This document shows positions 26,091 through 37,850 of a stretch of DNA of 64,000 nt, piece after piece (position 1 is the first letter of the stretch; each line of letters opens with the position of its first letter). Under the pieces are notes generated by a model. The model had not been told where the DNA came from and ran no database searches. It worked only from the letters and a program-made list of their open reading frames with translations. A program made the position numbers and the translations under genes. The DNA lies in NCBI GenBank assembly GCA_947579605.1, contig OX388305.1, positions 35,663,542 through 35,727,541 on the forward strand. Direction: 5' to 3'. Origin of the DNA: Athripsodes cinereus (Eukaryota; Arthropoda; Insecta; Trichoptera; Leptoceridae).

Positions 26091-26732
26091 TAATTAATAT
26101 AGAAATTACTGGTGAATTTTTTTACATTTGCCGGGAACCAAGCCCAAGACCTCCCAAATGGTAGACGGGCATCGTAATAGCAAATCTACTACTGATCTAT
26201 TATTAAAAAAAAATACCTAAGATCTTGAATACATACCTTTAAATTTTCTGTTGACATCGTGTTAACCAATGTTTTTACTACTAATGTAGTGATTTTGCCA
26301 CTTCCGATGTTGTTGGGAGTCTCAGTATTAGTGGAATATGTTTACTATAAAGTAGTCCAACATTGTCAGCCAAGTAAGCCGTATAATTTAATGTTTGTAA
26401 CAGCAGATAGAGTTCACTTAGTGTCGACTAAATTAAAAAATATTATGAATTCTAGATATTATTTTCTAGGTTACGAACGTCGATGAGATTATAGTTATTA
26501 CATGATATTATGTTATCATATAACATACTATTCATGAGATCTATTTTATGATTGAGACATAGCTTTGCGCATAAAGGAAAGGATATATTTTATATTTTTT
26601 ACATAATTATAAACATTTTTAGGATAACTTAAAATAAAACACTTATGTTAAGTATATCTACAGTCACTGTGGATATATTTTAAAAAAAACTTTTTTATAC
26701 ACACTTATATTCCAATTTCCTTTCGTCCAATT

Positions 26733-27322
26733 TCAATTCTCCCCTTCTTTTCCAAGGTCACTGAAAGACTGGCATATAACCAACTCAATACTTTTATCAC
26801 AAAATAATCTCCATAACAATTTCCAGTCATAATTAAAATTATTAAGACAAATAAGACGTATACATTCCAAATTCGTGTACTTTCTCAAAACATATTCACA
26901 CTGAGTGCTACTTATTCTAAAATATTCCAGGAACTGCGTGGGCAAAATATCTTGGAAATTAATCCTTTTTTTATAAAATCTCACAACTCCGTCTTCCACA
27001 TCCCTTTGTAATAATATTTTTCGCCACATTGTATAACAAATTTACTTAAAACACCTATAATATAAACCAACGTCTACTTTCACAACACGACGAATCGCAT
27101 ATTTGAAATGTCAAAATATTCGTTTGCTATGTTGGCAAAGTTTTTTATGAAAAGTAGTAATGGTGGAACAGAACTGCCTATTTACTTTGCGAATGGCGTC
27201 TTCTTTTCACTTTGCGCTTTGCAATTCCTACTTTGCAAAAAGATGTAATGGTGGAACGGAAACAAGCCGATGAATTGCATAGTGCAAAATGCAGAGTTGG
27301 AAAGTATAATGGTGGAACGGGG
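26733..27322 (-). mobile_element. Truncated PIF/Harbinger-like transposon end
   Basis: Minus-strand frame of 98 codons (26733-27029) with LPTQFLEYFRISSTQCEYVL, resembling the N-terminal segment of HARBI1-type transposases. Upstream on the same strand is a terminal region starting near 27322 (GTGCCCCGTTCCACCATTA), with the word GTTCCACCATTA recurring at about 27260 and 27165. The other terminus and the transposase catalytic domain are absent. The class is inferred from the transposase head and the terminal words. Confidence 0.45.
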
Positions 27323-27726
27323 CACTGGTTTTTAATAGTTATATTTTTAAATTGTTATATTTTGAATAGTTATATTTTTAAATTGTCATAGTATAATTTT
27401 ATGTAAATTTTTTATAAGCTATTTACTGTTTAAAATAAATGCTCATATGATTATAATGTTTTTTTTTCTTCCAATTTGTACATTATTATATCTAGTATGA
27501 CCTATTATTAACCTAGATGTTGTTTGGTTTGGCGTTTTCTCTTAAAAATTGAGTGAGAATATCCCGTACAGACTGTTAAGATATGTAATAAACTGTTTTT
27601 ACTTCAGATGTGTGATTAAATTATTTAAGGATGTTATAAGTTAATAAAATTAAAAAAAATATTAGATTTTTTTAGATTAGATATATCTAGGTTTTTGTTA
27701 TAAACCAAAATACAATCTCATACACC

Positions 27727-28066
27727 ATAGGTGGCCAACCTTTTCAGCAGCTGGGCCAAATTTCAGAATTGAGATTTTCTACCGGGCCATACAACAATTT
27801 ACTCCATATATGGAACATTTTATAATTTTACTTCACCTTAAAATTTCTACCCCCCCGTCGCCAAGTTTTCAAAATGGTATAGGAATTTGAAATGTTTCAA
27901 AACTCCTCGGTTTTCTTTAGGAATATTTTCTCAAAATAGTACCTCTTTCAAAAAAGTAACGGATACTTATACCGACTGTTATCAAAAAAAATAGTGAGGA
28001 ATGCTTCGCGGGCCGCACGTAGACACCCAACAGGCCGTATGTGGCCTGCGTGTTGGCCACCCTTGT
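27727..28066. mobile_element. hAT-like MITE with near-perfect 8-bp target duplication
   Basis: Left end AGGTGGCCAACC and right end GTTGGCCACCC are inverted copies. Flanks CATACACC (27719-27726) and TATACACC (28067-28074) match at 7 of 8 bases, fitting hAT insertion. A block at 27838-27980 is an inverted copy of the 164-bp repeat seen at 22987-23310. Confidence 0.7.
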
Positions 28067-29704
28067 TATACACCTTTCACCAAAAGCTAAAAGCTTGTGT
28101 CGTGAAATGGGGTATTGCTGGCACCTGGAAACGAATTACGCACCTCTTGTGCTTGAGGACGAGACTGTACCGCCAGGCTACAATGGAATTATTAAATTAC
28201 TATACATTACCATATTGTTTAAAGTTATTCAGATACTGTCAGTGTAATCAATAAATGAATTAGCAAATGTGTATTTAGCTGAAAAAAGTGTCTGACCTGA
28301 ATACAATTTTATATAACTCTGCCTAACTGTCTGACATAGCTACAATTCTGTACACAAAATAGAAAACAAAGTAAGTACTAATACATTGGGGTAAGACAAG
28401 GCATCAATGATGATTTATTTACGATCACCATGAGCTCTTTGAGAAGATTGTGATATACTCTACAGTTTGATTAATTTAATGCTCCTAGTCATTGATAGAA
28501 TAGTACCCATAAGAATGCTTATACAATGAATTAGACAAATTTAATAGTCAGTCATTTTACAGAGTATTGTAGTTATATATATTTTAAAATAATCTTTAGA
28601 GGTGACTGTTGGTGGTGGAGATTTATCATAAAAACACTTCAATGCTATTGATATTTATTTATTAAGAATAATCATTTAATTAGTGTTATGGACAAAAGAA
28701 AATATAAACAATTTTTTTCTACATCTATCATCAAATAAAAATGGTTAAAGACGTTTCACAAAATTGAATACTGCTTAAGACAATTTAAATAAATATTTGA
28801 TTTGAAACTTTACATAGGTGCTACTTTGAACTCCCTATGCGCGCTACAATATACTACACTTGTAAGTGATTGGTGTATTGATATTTGTAAAGAATTTTGA
28901 CAAGCATCTATGTTTTTGGTGCAGTCGCCTTGTTTGCTTTAAAACTGTTTTTGTTTGTAATTTATTTGTTTTAAACTTGCTCTGGAACATTAAATTAATA
29001 AGTATTAGTAAGAGTTGAAAATTGAGAAAAGACCATTAGCATTTTCTCAATTCCGATGATGTCCCACTGCCTTCCTATATTTCAGGAAGGATTACGTCAG
29101 GGGGAGTCCTTCAGGCGAACCATGAGCCCTTAGAAAGAATTTCCTAGAAGAGTATGGATGACACAGGAACTGACATTCATGGGTGTGGGAGGGTGTAACC
29201 CTTAATGTGCCTTCCTATATATATTTAATCCTTGGGTCAAGTCACCTACATTGTAATATTCATATGACCACCATCTGCCAAAGAAGTCATTTTGTTAAAT
29301 AGATTAACACGACAAAGTGACTTGTATATGATAACAATAAATTCTGAAAAATTATTGACACTATAACTCACTTTTGATTCTGAAAAGATATTATAATATA
29401 ATGAAATTAGCGGTACCTCACATTAAGTAAGAAAGAATAGTAAGTCGTGTGCTATAATTAGAACTAGATTTTATTTTTGCCGCAAACGACAGGTTTTCAT
29501 GAGAAACTTTTTTTTGCGCTATCCCCAGATACACTGATATCTCGATTATATAAAAATACACGATTATTTGCAAGTTTTATACCGGGCACTTCTTCAAACG
29601 TCGCATGCAAGTTTCAATGGTTTCAATTTGTTTTGACAGTTCAACTTTGTTTTGAGTCATAGAATAACAATCAAAATCAGTTCTATCCACGGCCGCCAGA
29701 TATC

Positions 29705-29830
29705 GCTAATGTCGGGGAACGGTCTCGAAAATAATGAATCGTCATACACGGGTCACGGGTCTTTCCGGTTGCAGCATATACCTGTGTCTACGGGTCGGAG
29801 CTGTTTCCGGTGTTGATAGCTTATTGTCTA
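29705..29830. repeat. GACCCG-rich repeat, middle copy
   Basis: Shares ACGGGTCTTTCCGGTT in the same orientation, and TCTCGAAAATAATGAATCGTC-like sequence in inverted orientation, with the copy at 23625-23811. Confidence 0.6.
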
Positions 29831-30394
29831 TGATCCACTATGTCTTTCATACGGTATGGAGATTTTTACACTTAAATCTGAACGGAGTACTCAATAATTA
29901 TAAGAATAATAATAATAATGACATTTATTTGCCATAAAATATTTATTTATTTACATAACAAACAGCTGTATCAGCCTTTACAAATAAAAAAAACAGTCAA
30001 GAGAAATAATGCATACCTAAACAAAGAAAAACAATATAAGTAAAGAAAAAAAAAACAACATACTACCAATTTATTTCAAATAGGAAAATACTTTTTATTG
30101 TGAACTGTGCAAAGGTTTAGTTGAAATAAATAGTGGGTAAGCTATTGATCAAAAGTAAACATTTTATATGAAAAAGTATTGGTTTCATAAAATTTTACGC
30201 CATGATATTTTTTTGTGAAATATTTTGTGTTTGTGTATTGTAGTATTATTTTGTGAAAAACATTTTTAGAGACTAGCAAAACTTTGCGATACTTTCCAGC
30301 AATAAAACACAATATATTATTAGAATACGGATTTGTATGTATGGGTAAGTACAAACGGTCATTCTATTCAATTTGTGATCAAAACATACAGAAC

Positions 30395-30607
30395 TTACGT
30401 GTCATCCGCTTAAACGGATCCTAGATGTCATCGTCTCAAACAGATCTTTCGGGTCATCGGGTCCTCACAGATCCAACGTGTCTCCGCTCAAACAGATCAT
30501 TAGGACCCGTGGACCCGTAAGATCCGTAGGTGATCTGTAGACCCGCGGGTCAATTTGGAAGGACCCGAACATTTGACTCGGGTCGGATCTGTGTTACACA
30601 TGACTAA
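30395..30607. repeat. GACCCG-rich repeat, right copy with inverted terminus
   Basis: Dense CGGGTC/GACCCG and AACAGATC words, ending GATCTGTGTTACACATGACTAAG. Reverse-complemented, this resembles the left end at 23625 (TTAGTTATGGGTAACAGATC). Confidence 0.55.
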
Positions 30608-30984
30608 GAAAATTAAGCTGAGGTTTTTGTCACTTTAGGAGGTTAGACAGGTAAATAAAATTGTAGATCGTCATAAATTCCCCTTAAAGAATACTTTTGG
30701 GAACATTGGTAGGAAACAAACTTCCTCTAATTAAAGTTTTGTACCAGTACCTTCCTTCCAAGATTACCTACTCCTGTCTTGTTCGAATTTACTTTTATGT
30801 ACTTTTTGTCTGTTATATATTTTATACATGTTAAAGGCTAACGCCATTCACAAATCACTCCTACCCGGTGAAATGCCTGTGAATAATAAATAATAAAAAT
30901 AAGGCTAACCCCATATAATGAAATAAATAAAAAAAAAATATCTCTAAAAATATTATCTCATTCACATACAAAAGGTGTGTGAAG

Positions 30985-31078
30985 ACAGCCTGCATATTTA
31001 TTACACGCAGCACCTTGGCTGCTGGCTACCCCACTTGTGGAATATGGCATGATGGAATACAGTAGTAGTAGTAGTACA
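30985..31078 (+). mobile_element. LINE 3' end with AGT tail, family G
   Basis: GCTGGCTACCCCACTTGTGG, then ATATGGCATGATGG and an (AGT)n tail. The same 3' end is at 59910-60178, and inverted at 39548-39700. Confidence 0.6.
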
Positions 31079-31374
31079 TTTTCATAACAGAGAGGTGTAT
31101 ATATGAATGAGGCAGAACTGTGTGTAATATGGAATGCAAATAATCAACAGTTTGGCTGAGTTTGGATAGCTTTATCATTCAACAACATACCATAGATATG
31201 TTATATAATAATATTTACATTAAATGTTTGATAAGTAGGAATGTTGCAAGTTTTATTGTTTTTAAATTATGATTGTAGATCTAGTGAATTGTGACTTTAT
31301 TCTGTAGATGTGGCTGATTCCAAATACACATTCCTAGACAGTTCTTATAAATAATATTGCATCAAATTGCAAAA

Positions 31375-34300
31375 ATGTCTTTAACACTTGGAAAAACTTT
31401 TATTGATTTCACCGCACAAACAACCGAAGGGGAAATTAATTTTCATGAATGGCTTGGAGACTCGTAAGTATAATTTACGTACTTAACTGAAAAAATCTGA
31501 CTAACCACTTTATATATAATTTTATTATCAATCAATATATATAATATTTGGTTTTAAAATATCATTTAGTTGATAAATTCATTAATTTGTATCACTTTAT
31601 TTTATAATTTAATAGTTGTTTGTTTTCTATATTGTGGAATATAGTTTATTATTATCATATTAGTATCACATGCCTTCAGGATTTGAGCATTTTGTTATAC
31701 AGCAGGGTTAGTCGTATAATATTGTTAAACTATTATCCTTTTTGCAGATGGGGAATATTATTTTCACACCCTGCAGACTTCACTCCAGTGTGCACTACAG
31801 AACTCGCCAGAGTTTTAAAATTATATCCTGAATTCAAAAAAAGAAATGTGAAACCTATCGCTATATCTTGTGATTCAGTGGAGAAACATTTGAATTGGAT
31901 ACCAGATATAAAGTTTGTAGCTGGAGGTAAGAAAATGTAGAAACCTAATGTAGGAATTAGTAGAAAAAATAATTTCTCACTTCCATTAGTCAACAATTTT
32001 TCCAAAAATAACTTTTAGTGTTTCATAGAACTTTAACCCTTTTAGTGCCAAGGAGCGCCATCGTGCTCCTGTGTATACATGCCAAAAGTGCCAAGAGCGC
32101 GATGGCGCTCCCGATATCAATATGTGATAGGCATGCAGCGGGGAAGGTCACATGCACGCAAAAATATTTTTTTCTCTTAATTCGTATTGTATATATAAAG
32201 TTCAACATGGGTCAAAGCTAAATAAAGTTTAAAAAAGATCCCAGTTAAAAAAATTTTTTAACCCAAAATGTCAGAATTTGAAAATAGTTCAAATAAGACT
32301 GCTCGTAGTTCAAGTTGTGAAGAAAGTGATGGTAGAAGCGACATTGTGGTCCTGTCAAATCGCATGATGCTACTTTTGAGTGAGAGTGACTTAATTTGTG
32401 CCCTCTGCAAAAAAGGGCCCCATGGGGTCTGTGCGGAAAAGCACATATGCACATATATTTTTTTTTTTGGATTTCTATTTTTGTAATAACTTTCTTCCAC
32501 AATATTTTTTCCATCATTTTTTTACTTTGAATATCCGTCTTTGAGGTCTCTTGAAGGAAACACTGAAATAATTATGAAAATCGGGTAATTTTATGAAAAG
32601 ATACATTTCTTTTTCCAGATAAGGGTAAATGACATCAAAAGCTACGGTTTTCTTTGGCATTTTTAAGTATACATGAGAAAAAAACAATTGCACTAAATGG
32701 GTTAAGGTTTGTGATGAGATCCTCAAAATCATTTAAAAGTATTACATACCATCACACCGCTTCCCTCGCAGGGTAGGCAGAAAGGATCGAGCGCCACTTC
32801 CTTCTATCCTTGCATACATCTTTCGCTTCCGTCACTGTCGTACAATTCCTCATGCATGCTCTCCTGTTCAACATGACCGTCCTGTAGGATTTGATTTAAG
32901 TGATCTTGCCATTTGATTCTCGGACGTCCACGTCTCCGCGCACCATTCCTCTCAGCCAAATAAATCTTCTTAGTCATTCTGTTCTCATTCATTCTTTCCA
33001 CGTGCCCAAACCATCTTAACTTATTTACATTCATCCTTAAAAGTATTAACTCATTAATAATAATATTGTTTGATTCGTTTTACATTAGAACATTGTTCGG
33101 TGGTGTCGAATTCCTTCTACTATAAATATGTGGAAGATATCGAAAAATTGCAGCAAAAATTCAATAAATATCATAGTCTCTCACTTAGGAGAGAATTGTC
33201 AGACGCTGCGTTGTTGCGTGAGATATCTGTATCGGAAATGGATGCTCCATCTTTATTGAAACAATTAAACTTTGGAGTACCTTCACTAGTTTGGAATCAT
33301 CAATTGTTTTATTTGAGAGCTCCTTCAATCGCACATAGCATTAATAGTTCTGGGTGAGTCAATATTTGCTAGGATTCAATTTTTTTTCCAGAAACTGATA
33401 CCAGTGTGTTTCCATATCCTATCATTGAAGACAGCAAGAGAGAACTTTGTGTTAAGTTAGGAATGTTAGATGAAGATGAAAAAGATATGGAAGGAATACC
33501 ACTTCCTGCAAGAGCTGTGTTTATCGTTGATAGCAATAAAAAATATCGTTTATCAATTTTATATCCAGCCACCACAGGACGGAACTTTGAGTAAGTATAT
33601 TTGAAATATAATATTATCAAATTCGTCGCCTCTTATCATTATCAATACCGTCGTGTTAGTATCCATAATATAAGATTCATATCTTAGTTTGGGATTAGCT
33701 CGATCTGTGTGAATTGTCTATACATATTAAATTTGTAAACTGAACACAAATCTTATAGACATCAAATATTTTGATTATTTTTGTCCAGGAAATTTCAAAT
33801 CAAAAATATAAAATGTGTGATGTTTTACAAATACCTGTCTTTTGCAAGATACTCTAAAATATACAAAAATGATTCGGAGACATATTCTTTGCTAGTGACT
33901 CCATGGGATATTTTACTCTATGTTCAAAATCTATCCACTTGTTTATGAGTTATCAGGGCACTTCATGGAATGAATATCTACGCGTAATATAGTTAAAAAG
34001 AAATACTTCTTATGAATGACATCAGTCAAATATGAAATTTTTTATTTATGGAAGAAAACAAAATTGGTTTTAGAGTTACTTTATATTTAATTATATAGTG
34101 ACCTCGTTTTAACGAAGTCAAAATATTCAATATTGTTTAATTCATAATGTAACATTGACCAATTTTTTGTCTCAATCTTTTCCAAAATAAAACTCGCATT
34201 GTATAGAATCATCTTTTTAAGAACATATTGTTTATACGAAGACATAGTATTTAAGCAAAAACATGACACGTAATAACATTAGTTTGTAAGTCAAAACCAG

Positions 34301-35063
34301 GTCACTATGTAATTATACGTAAAGTAAAACTAAAAGCAATTGTATTTCATATATCAACACAGAGTTTTACAAAGTTAAAATCAACTCAATAAATTATTTG
34401 TTATTGTTGTGTATATGTATGTATAGTAATTGGTGCGTAATAAAGATGTTCTCCTTTTTTTCTAGCGAAATATTGCGTGTCATTGACTCCATGCAGTTGA
34501 CAGATAAAAATAAATTAGCTACACCAGCTGACTGGAAGGTAAATAGAGTTCAACATAATAACGGTCCTCTATCAAAATATTCTCTTCTTTTAACAGATTA
34601 CAGATAGTATGGGTCATGAAAAGATCTCAAGAACATTATTTAGTAGGTCATCTCATCTGCATAACCAGCAGATTGTCCAAACTCTCTTTAATCGTTGATA
34701 TGGGAGTTCTTCACTTACGCAAGTATGAAAGATCCAGTCAAATACACAGACTGCATCTAAAATTGAAATATTTTTAATGATCAAAATGTTAGGTGATTTT
34801 TTCAGATTACCTCATCTTGCATATAAGAACATTAAACCCTCTGTGATATATTAAAGAATGTTTTTTTTATATAAGTTATGTATATTCAAATGCCATTGAT
34901 CTTATATTAAGCTTATTATATTTGGATTGGGATTTTTTAGGTGGGGGATGCTTGCATGGTTCTTCCCAACGTATCAGATTCAGAAGCTGAGAAGCTGTTT
35001 CCAAATATAACAAGAGTGTCAGTTCCTTCAGGAAAAGGTTATATAAGAATGACAACACAGTAA
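31375..35063 (+). CDS. Prdx6: Peroxiredoxin-6 (1-Cys peroxiredoxin)
   Basis: Thiol peroxidase that reduces hydrogen peroxide and lipid hydroperoxides, normally cytosolic. Exons: 31375-31463, 31748-31926, 33392-33590, 34466-34538, 34941-35063; phases agree and give 220 residues, the usual family size. Seen: TLGKTFIDF start, the catalytic [12 protein letters not shown] with the peroxidatic Cys in exon 2, [20 protein letters not shown] in exon 3, [10 protein letters not shown], and the C-terminal domain [10 protein letters not shown]...[21 protein letters not shown]. This is the Prdx6 type, not the 2-Cys type: there is no C-terminal resolving-Cys VCP motif. A candidate AATAAA is at 35093-35098. 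Intron 2 carries three separate transposon insertions. Confidence 0.96.
32037..32701. mobile_element. piggyBac-type MITE (internally deleted)
   Basis: 665 bp flanked by exact TTAA on both sides (32033-32036, 32702-32705). The ends are inverted: CCCTTTTAGTGCC on the left and GCACTAAATGGG on the right. GGAGCGCCATCG and CGATGGCGCTCC form an inner inverted pair. Inside, a 72-codon frame (32268-32486) starts [16 protein letters not shown] and ends in a Cys/His cluster ([12 protein letters not shown]). It looks like a leftover transposase N-terminus joined to a C-terminal cysteine-rich piece; the DDD catalytic core is missing. It lies in Prdx6 intron 2. Confidence 0.8.
32745..33036 (-). mobile_element. 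LINE end, family A, with 12-bp target duplication
   Basis: Close copy of the element at 25645-26090, starting GGATGAATGTAAATAAGTT. It carries a small internal deletion after the QDGH codons that breaks the frame. It is bounded by the perfect direct repeat TTAAAAGTATTA at 32733-32744 and 33037-33048. Confidence 0.9.
33070..33357 (+). pseudogene. Jockey-like LINE reverse-transcriptase fragment
   Basis: Plus-strand frame resembling the C-terminal region of Jockey-group polyproteins: [20 protein letters not shown], later [20 protein letters not shown] and QLFYLRAP. The middle part of that region is shortened. It ends just before Prdx6 exon 3 and is not in a splice phase that fits Prdx6. Confidence 0.6.
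33627..33735 (+). mobile_element. Tail-only copy of the tRNA-derived SINE
   Basis: ATACCGTCGTGTTAGTA, CATAATATAAGATTCATATC and AGCTCGATCTGTGTGAATTG match the 3' half of the SINE at 25387-25625. Located in Prdx6 intron 3. Confidence 0.75.
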
Positions 35064-35340
35064 ATAATTCTAAAAGTATTAGTTTTATATCAAATAAACA
35101 TGATATCATAATATAAGAAAAATAAATATTATTTTGTTCCTGCATATTGTTGCCGTATCTTATTGCACATTTGCATGCATCCCCTGAACACAGAAGAAGT
35201 ACTCATTTTCTCTGTTTTTTTATGACTTATTGCATGCAGCCTAAGTTACTGGTATTTTATATCAGACTCCTGAAGACTTCGGTTGAGATGGTACCAATAT
35301 CACGTGACTGAGTAATTTTCTTTTAATATAATGTGACTAT

Positions 35341-37850
35341 TTACTCTGATTTGTGATTAATATTTAAATTGCCTATCTCCTTTGAGAGTTTGTCAAATTG
35401 ATCATTACTGTTGGTCTCTTTGTTTGTAGTTTGAATTGAATCACTGTTAGTAGTGTGTACTTTTTCATTACTATCTATATTTGCATCTGAAGGTCTGAGA
35501 GCAAATATATAAACTGGGTACAATCCTTTTGGAAAATCAGTTTGCTTGTGTTGCTTTATGATTTTTAGGTTGGATTTCTTGAATAATGCAAGTAAATGTT
35601 TGTGAGATCGTGTTACAGATGAATCTATTTCGTCTTTCTCTAATTCACCAGAAGAAGTAGTATTTTCTTTTACTATGATGATCCCGTTCACAGCTAAATA
35701 GTTTCTGCAATAAAATTTGTTTATTATTAGTCTTTTCAGTGTAGTGGATCATGTTTTCGTGCTAGTTTCACAAACATACACATGTGCACCTATTTCGTCG
35801 AATAGTTATTGACAGTATTTGTTTGTAAAAATATTTTCAGATGTATCTAATGATACAAAATAATTTTTACTCTTTGAAAGCTAAGAATATGATTTTAGAA
35901 ATACAAGGCAAAAAAAATCTTGTACATTTTCTTCGTTCAAAACATGCACCATCATCTTGCTGAAGTGTGTGTAAATTTTACAAAACAGGACAATTATGGT
36001 TTTAAATGCATAGTTCTTAGAAAATAAAACATACAAATATTTTTTTATTAATCTAAAAAAATGTGTATTATGTACCTACACCCGATGCAGTTATGCATTT
36101 TTTTTAAGTTTATAATAATCGTAATTCTGCGCTTGTAATTTTTTTCCGGTAGGCCTGTAGACTTCATGGTTTAATACCATTGATACAGTAGCAGTTATTT
36201 TTATCAACAAATGAAATCCGTAAGTTTGCAGGTAACAACTCTTCATTATTAATAATACATTTTAAAATAATTACAAAATATGTTATTATAATCGAGGTTG
36301 ATATTTATTTACTTCTTCTTCAATAACATTGTCGGGTTCCCCCTACATTGACAATCCCCTCGGTCAACCTCTCCCTGCCCTGCGCACACACCTACACCTT
36401 ATTTTAAATTGGGGATAATCCAAGTGATTAAGCGCAGATGTTTCCTTTGTTTAGATAATGGGAATTGGCAATATCTTTGGTAGGTATTGAAAACTATATT
36501 GTTACGCTTAAGTTTTAGGTATTATTATTCTTGTTGAAAATTATGATATTTTTGAAAAAACCAGATATTATTTTTTTTTTATGTAAAACCATTAGGTAGA
36601 TAAATTTTAGAGAGTAGGGTATTTCTTGGAAATCTTAATAAATACATATCATCGTCGGTTCTATGAGACCTCTTTATGTGCTCCAAACCAAATTTTACGG
36701 GGAATGCAAAAAAACTTTATAAAAGTCCACAGATCAACAATGTAATCAAATTTATTATCAATTTCACGTAAAACTTTAGACGTTTAACATGAATTTGATT
36801 ACATTTGTTGATCTGTGGACTTTTAAACAGTTTTTTTGCGTCTCCTGTAAAATTTGGTCTGGAGCACATAAGAGGTTTCGTAGAACCGACGACGATATCT
36901 ATGACTAACACTAATGTGTTTTCAAAAATAGTTGTTAAAATTACATTATTAGATGTAGGTACATAATAATCATTTTCACGCGACTATTTTACTGTACATT
37001 TTGAGAAGCTCTGGCGGATGTCGCAGACACAGCTTATACTCATATCAGTGATGTTTTGCTGCTTATTCATCCAGTTATGAAAACTTGAAGCTGTTGCATT
37101 GAAAACTAAGACTTAATTGTCGTTGTTCCAGAACTAGTCTATACACTCATGCTGTATCCCAATTGGAGTAGACAATGAGTACGGAAAGCCATATAGATCT
37201 ACTCTTACATACTTCTTTTGCTTTTCCACATTCTGAAATTTTTTCATACACCCACATCGATTTCTCTTGCTCACTAAAAAATCAGTTTTACAATCAAACA
37301 TCCATTTGATCATTCTTTTGGAACAGATATTTTGAAGCGGGTAGTAGATTTTTAAATAAAACAATATTTAAAAAATTGTACTTTGTGAAAATCTTTAAAA
37401 AATCTTGAGTAGGTATTACCTGCACATAGTGAAAAAGGATATAAAGTCTTTATCAGTAAGGTGTCCAAGAACCCATTGACTCCATATCACATCATATTTT
37501 TTTTTGAATTGAAAATCTTGCAAGCCTACAGGATAGAGGTCACCTAATTTTGACTGGGGTTCGATTATGTCTTTTGCTACTTTAAGAAAGTTTTCATTTT
37601 GATCAATCATATCAACCTTTTCAAAAAAGGAAATCAAGAGGTCTTTAGTAATTCTGCCGATCCCAGCTCCACAGTCCAAAGCTATGTTCTTTGAAGGAGG
37701 TTTATTTAATGAGAAAATATCATCTAAGAAAGCTTTAGAGCCAGTAATATCCACTTCAGATATAAAACCAAATCCTCCCAACACCCCTTCAAGAGTAGGA
37801 GGAATGTTGGACCAATAATCAGCAGCTTTCTTATAAAATAGTTGATCCAT
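35341..37850 (-). CDS. NTMT1: N-terminal Xaa-Pro-Lys N-methyltransferase 1 (NTMT1)
   Basis: SAM-dependent methyltransferase that methylates the alpha-amino group of proteins starting (Met removed) with X-Pro-Lys, such as RCC1 and ribosomal proteins; nuclear and cytosolic in other animals. Two coding exons: 37850-37420 and 35704-35341 (minus), phase 2 junction (ag|a), 264 residues. Seen: FYKKAADYWSNIPPTLEGVLGG, the SAM-binding motif I ALDCGAGIGRITKDLL, VDMIDQNENFL, GLQDFQ, YDVIWSQWVLGHLTD, and in exon 2 VNGIIIVKEN. The C-terminus extends about 45 residues beyond the usual YxFALR end, with a Ser/Asn/Thr-rich tail. It converges with Prdx6 (278 bp between stops) and diverges from CRAT (about 1.2 kb). 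Confidence 0.94.
36646..36898. repeat. Long imperfect hairpin, 106-bp arms
   Basis: Arms 36646-36751 and 36793-36898 are inverted copies, about 90 percent identical by eye, around a 41-base loop. Shared words include CGTCGGTTCTA, ATGTGCTCCA, CCAAATTTTAC and AAAAGTCCACAGATCAACA. It lies in the NTMT1 intron. It could be a foldback MITE or a source of hairpin RNA. Confidence 0.9.
37140..37290 (-). mobile_element. Decayed LINE end, family A
   Basis: Minus-strand peptide fragments SKRNRCGCMKKFQNVEKQKK and VRVDLYGF align with the tail of family A ([22 protein letters not shown]). Inside the NTMT1 intron. Confidence 0.55.

Larger units (their letters stand above)
28067..31374. other. Intergenic tract upstream of peroxiredoxin
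   Basis: AT-rich. It holds GACCCG-rich repeats (29705-29830, 30395-30607), a LINE tail (30985-31078) and a short plus-strand frame at 28041-28247 that I do not recognise (contains LETNYAPLVLEDETVPPGYNG). No supported gene. Confidence 0.5.

Noticed and set aside
33070..33357. An extra Prdx6 exon
   Set aside because: Prdx6 is complete without it, and the peptide resembles a Jockey-type LINE C-terminus.
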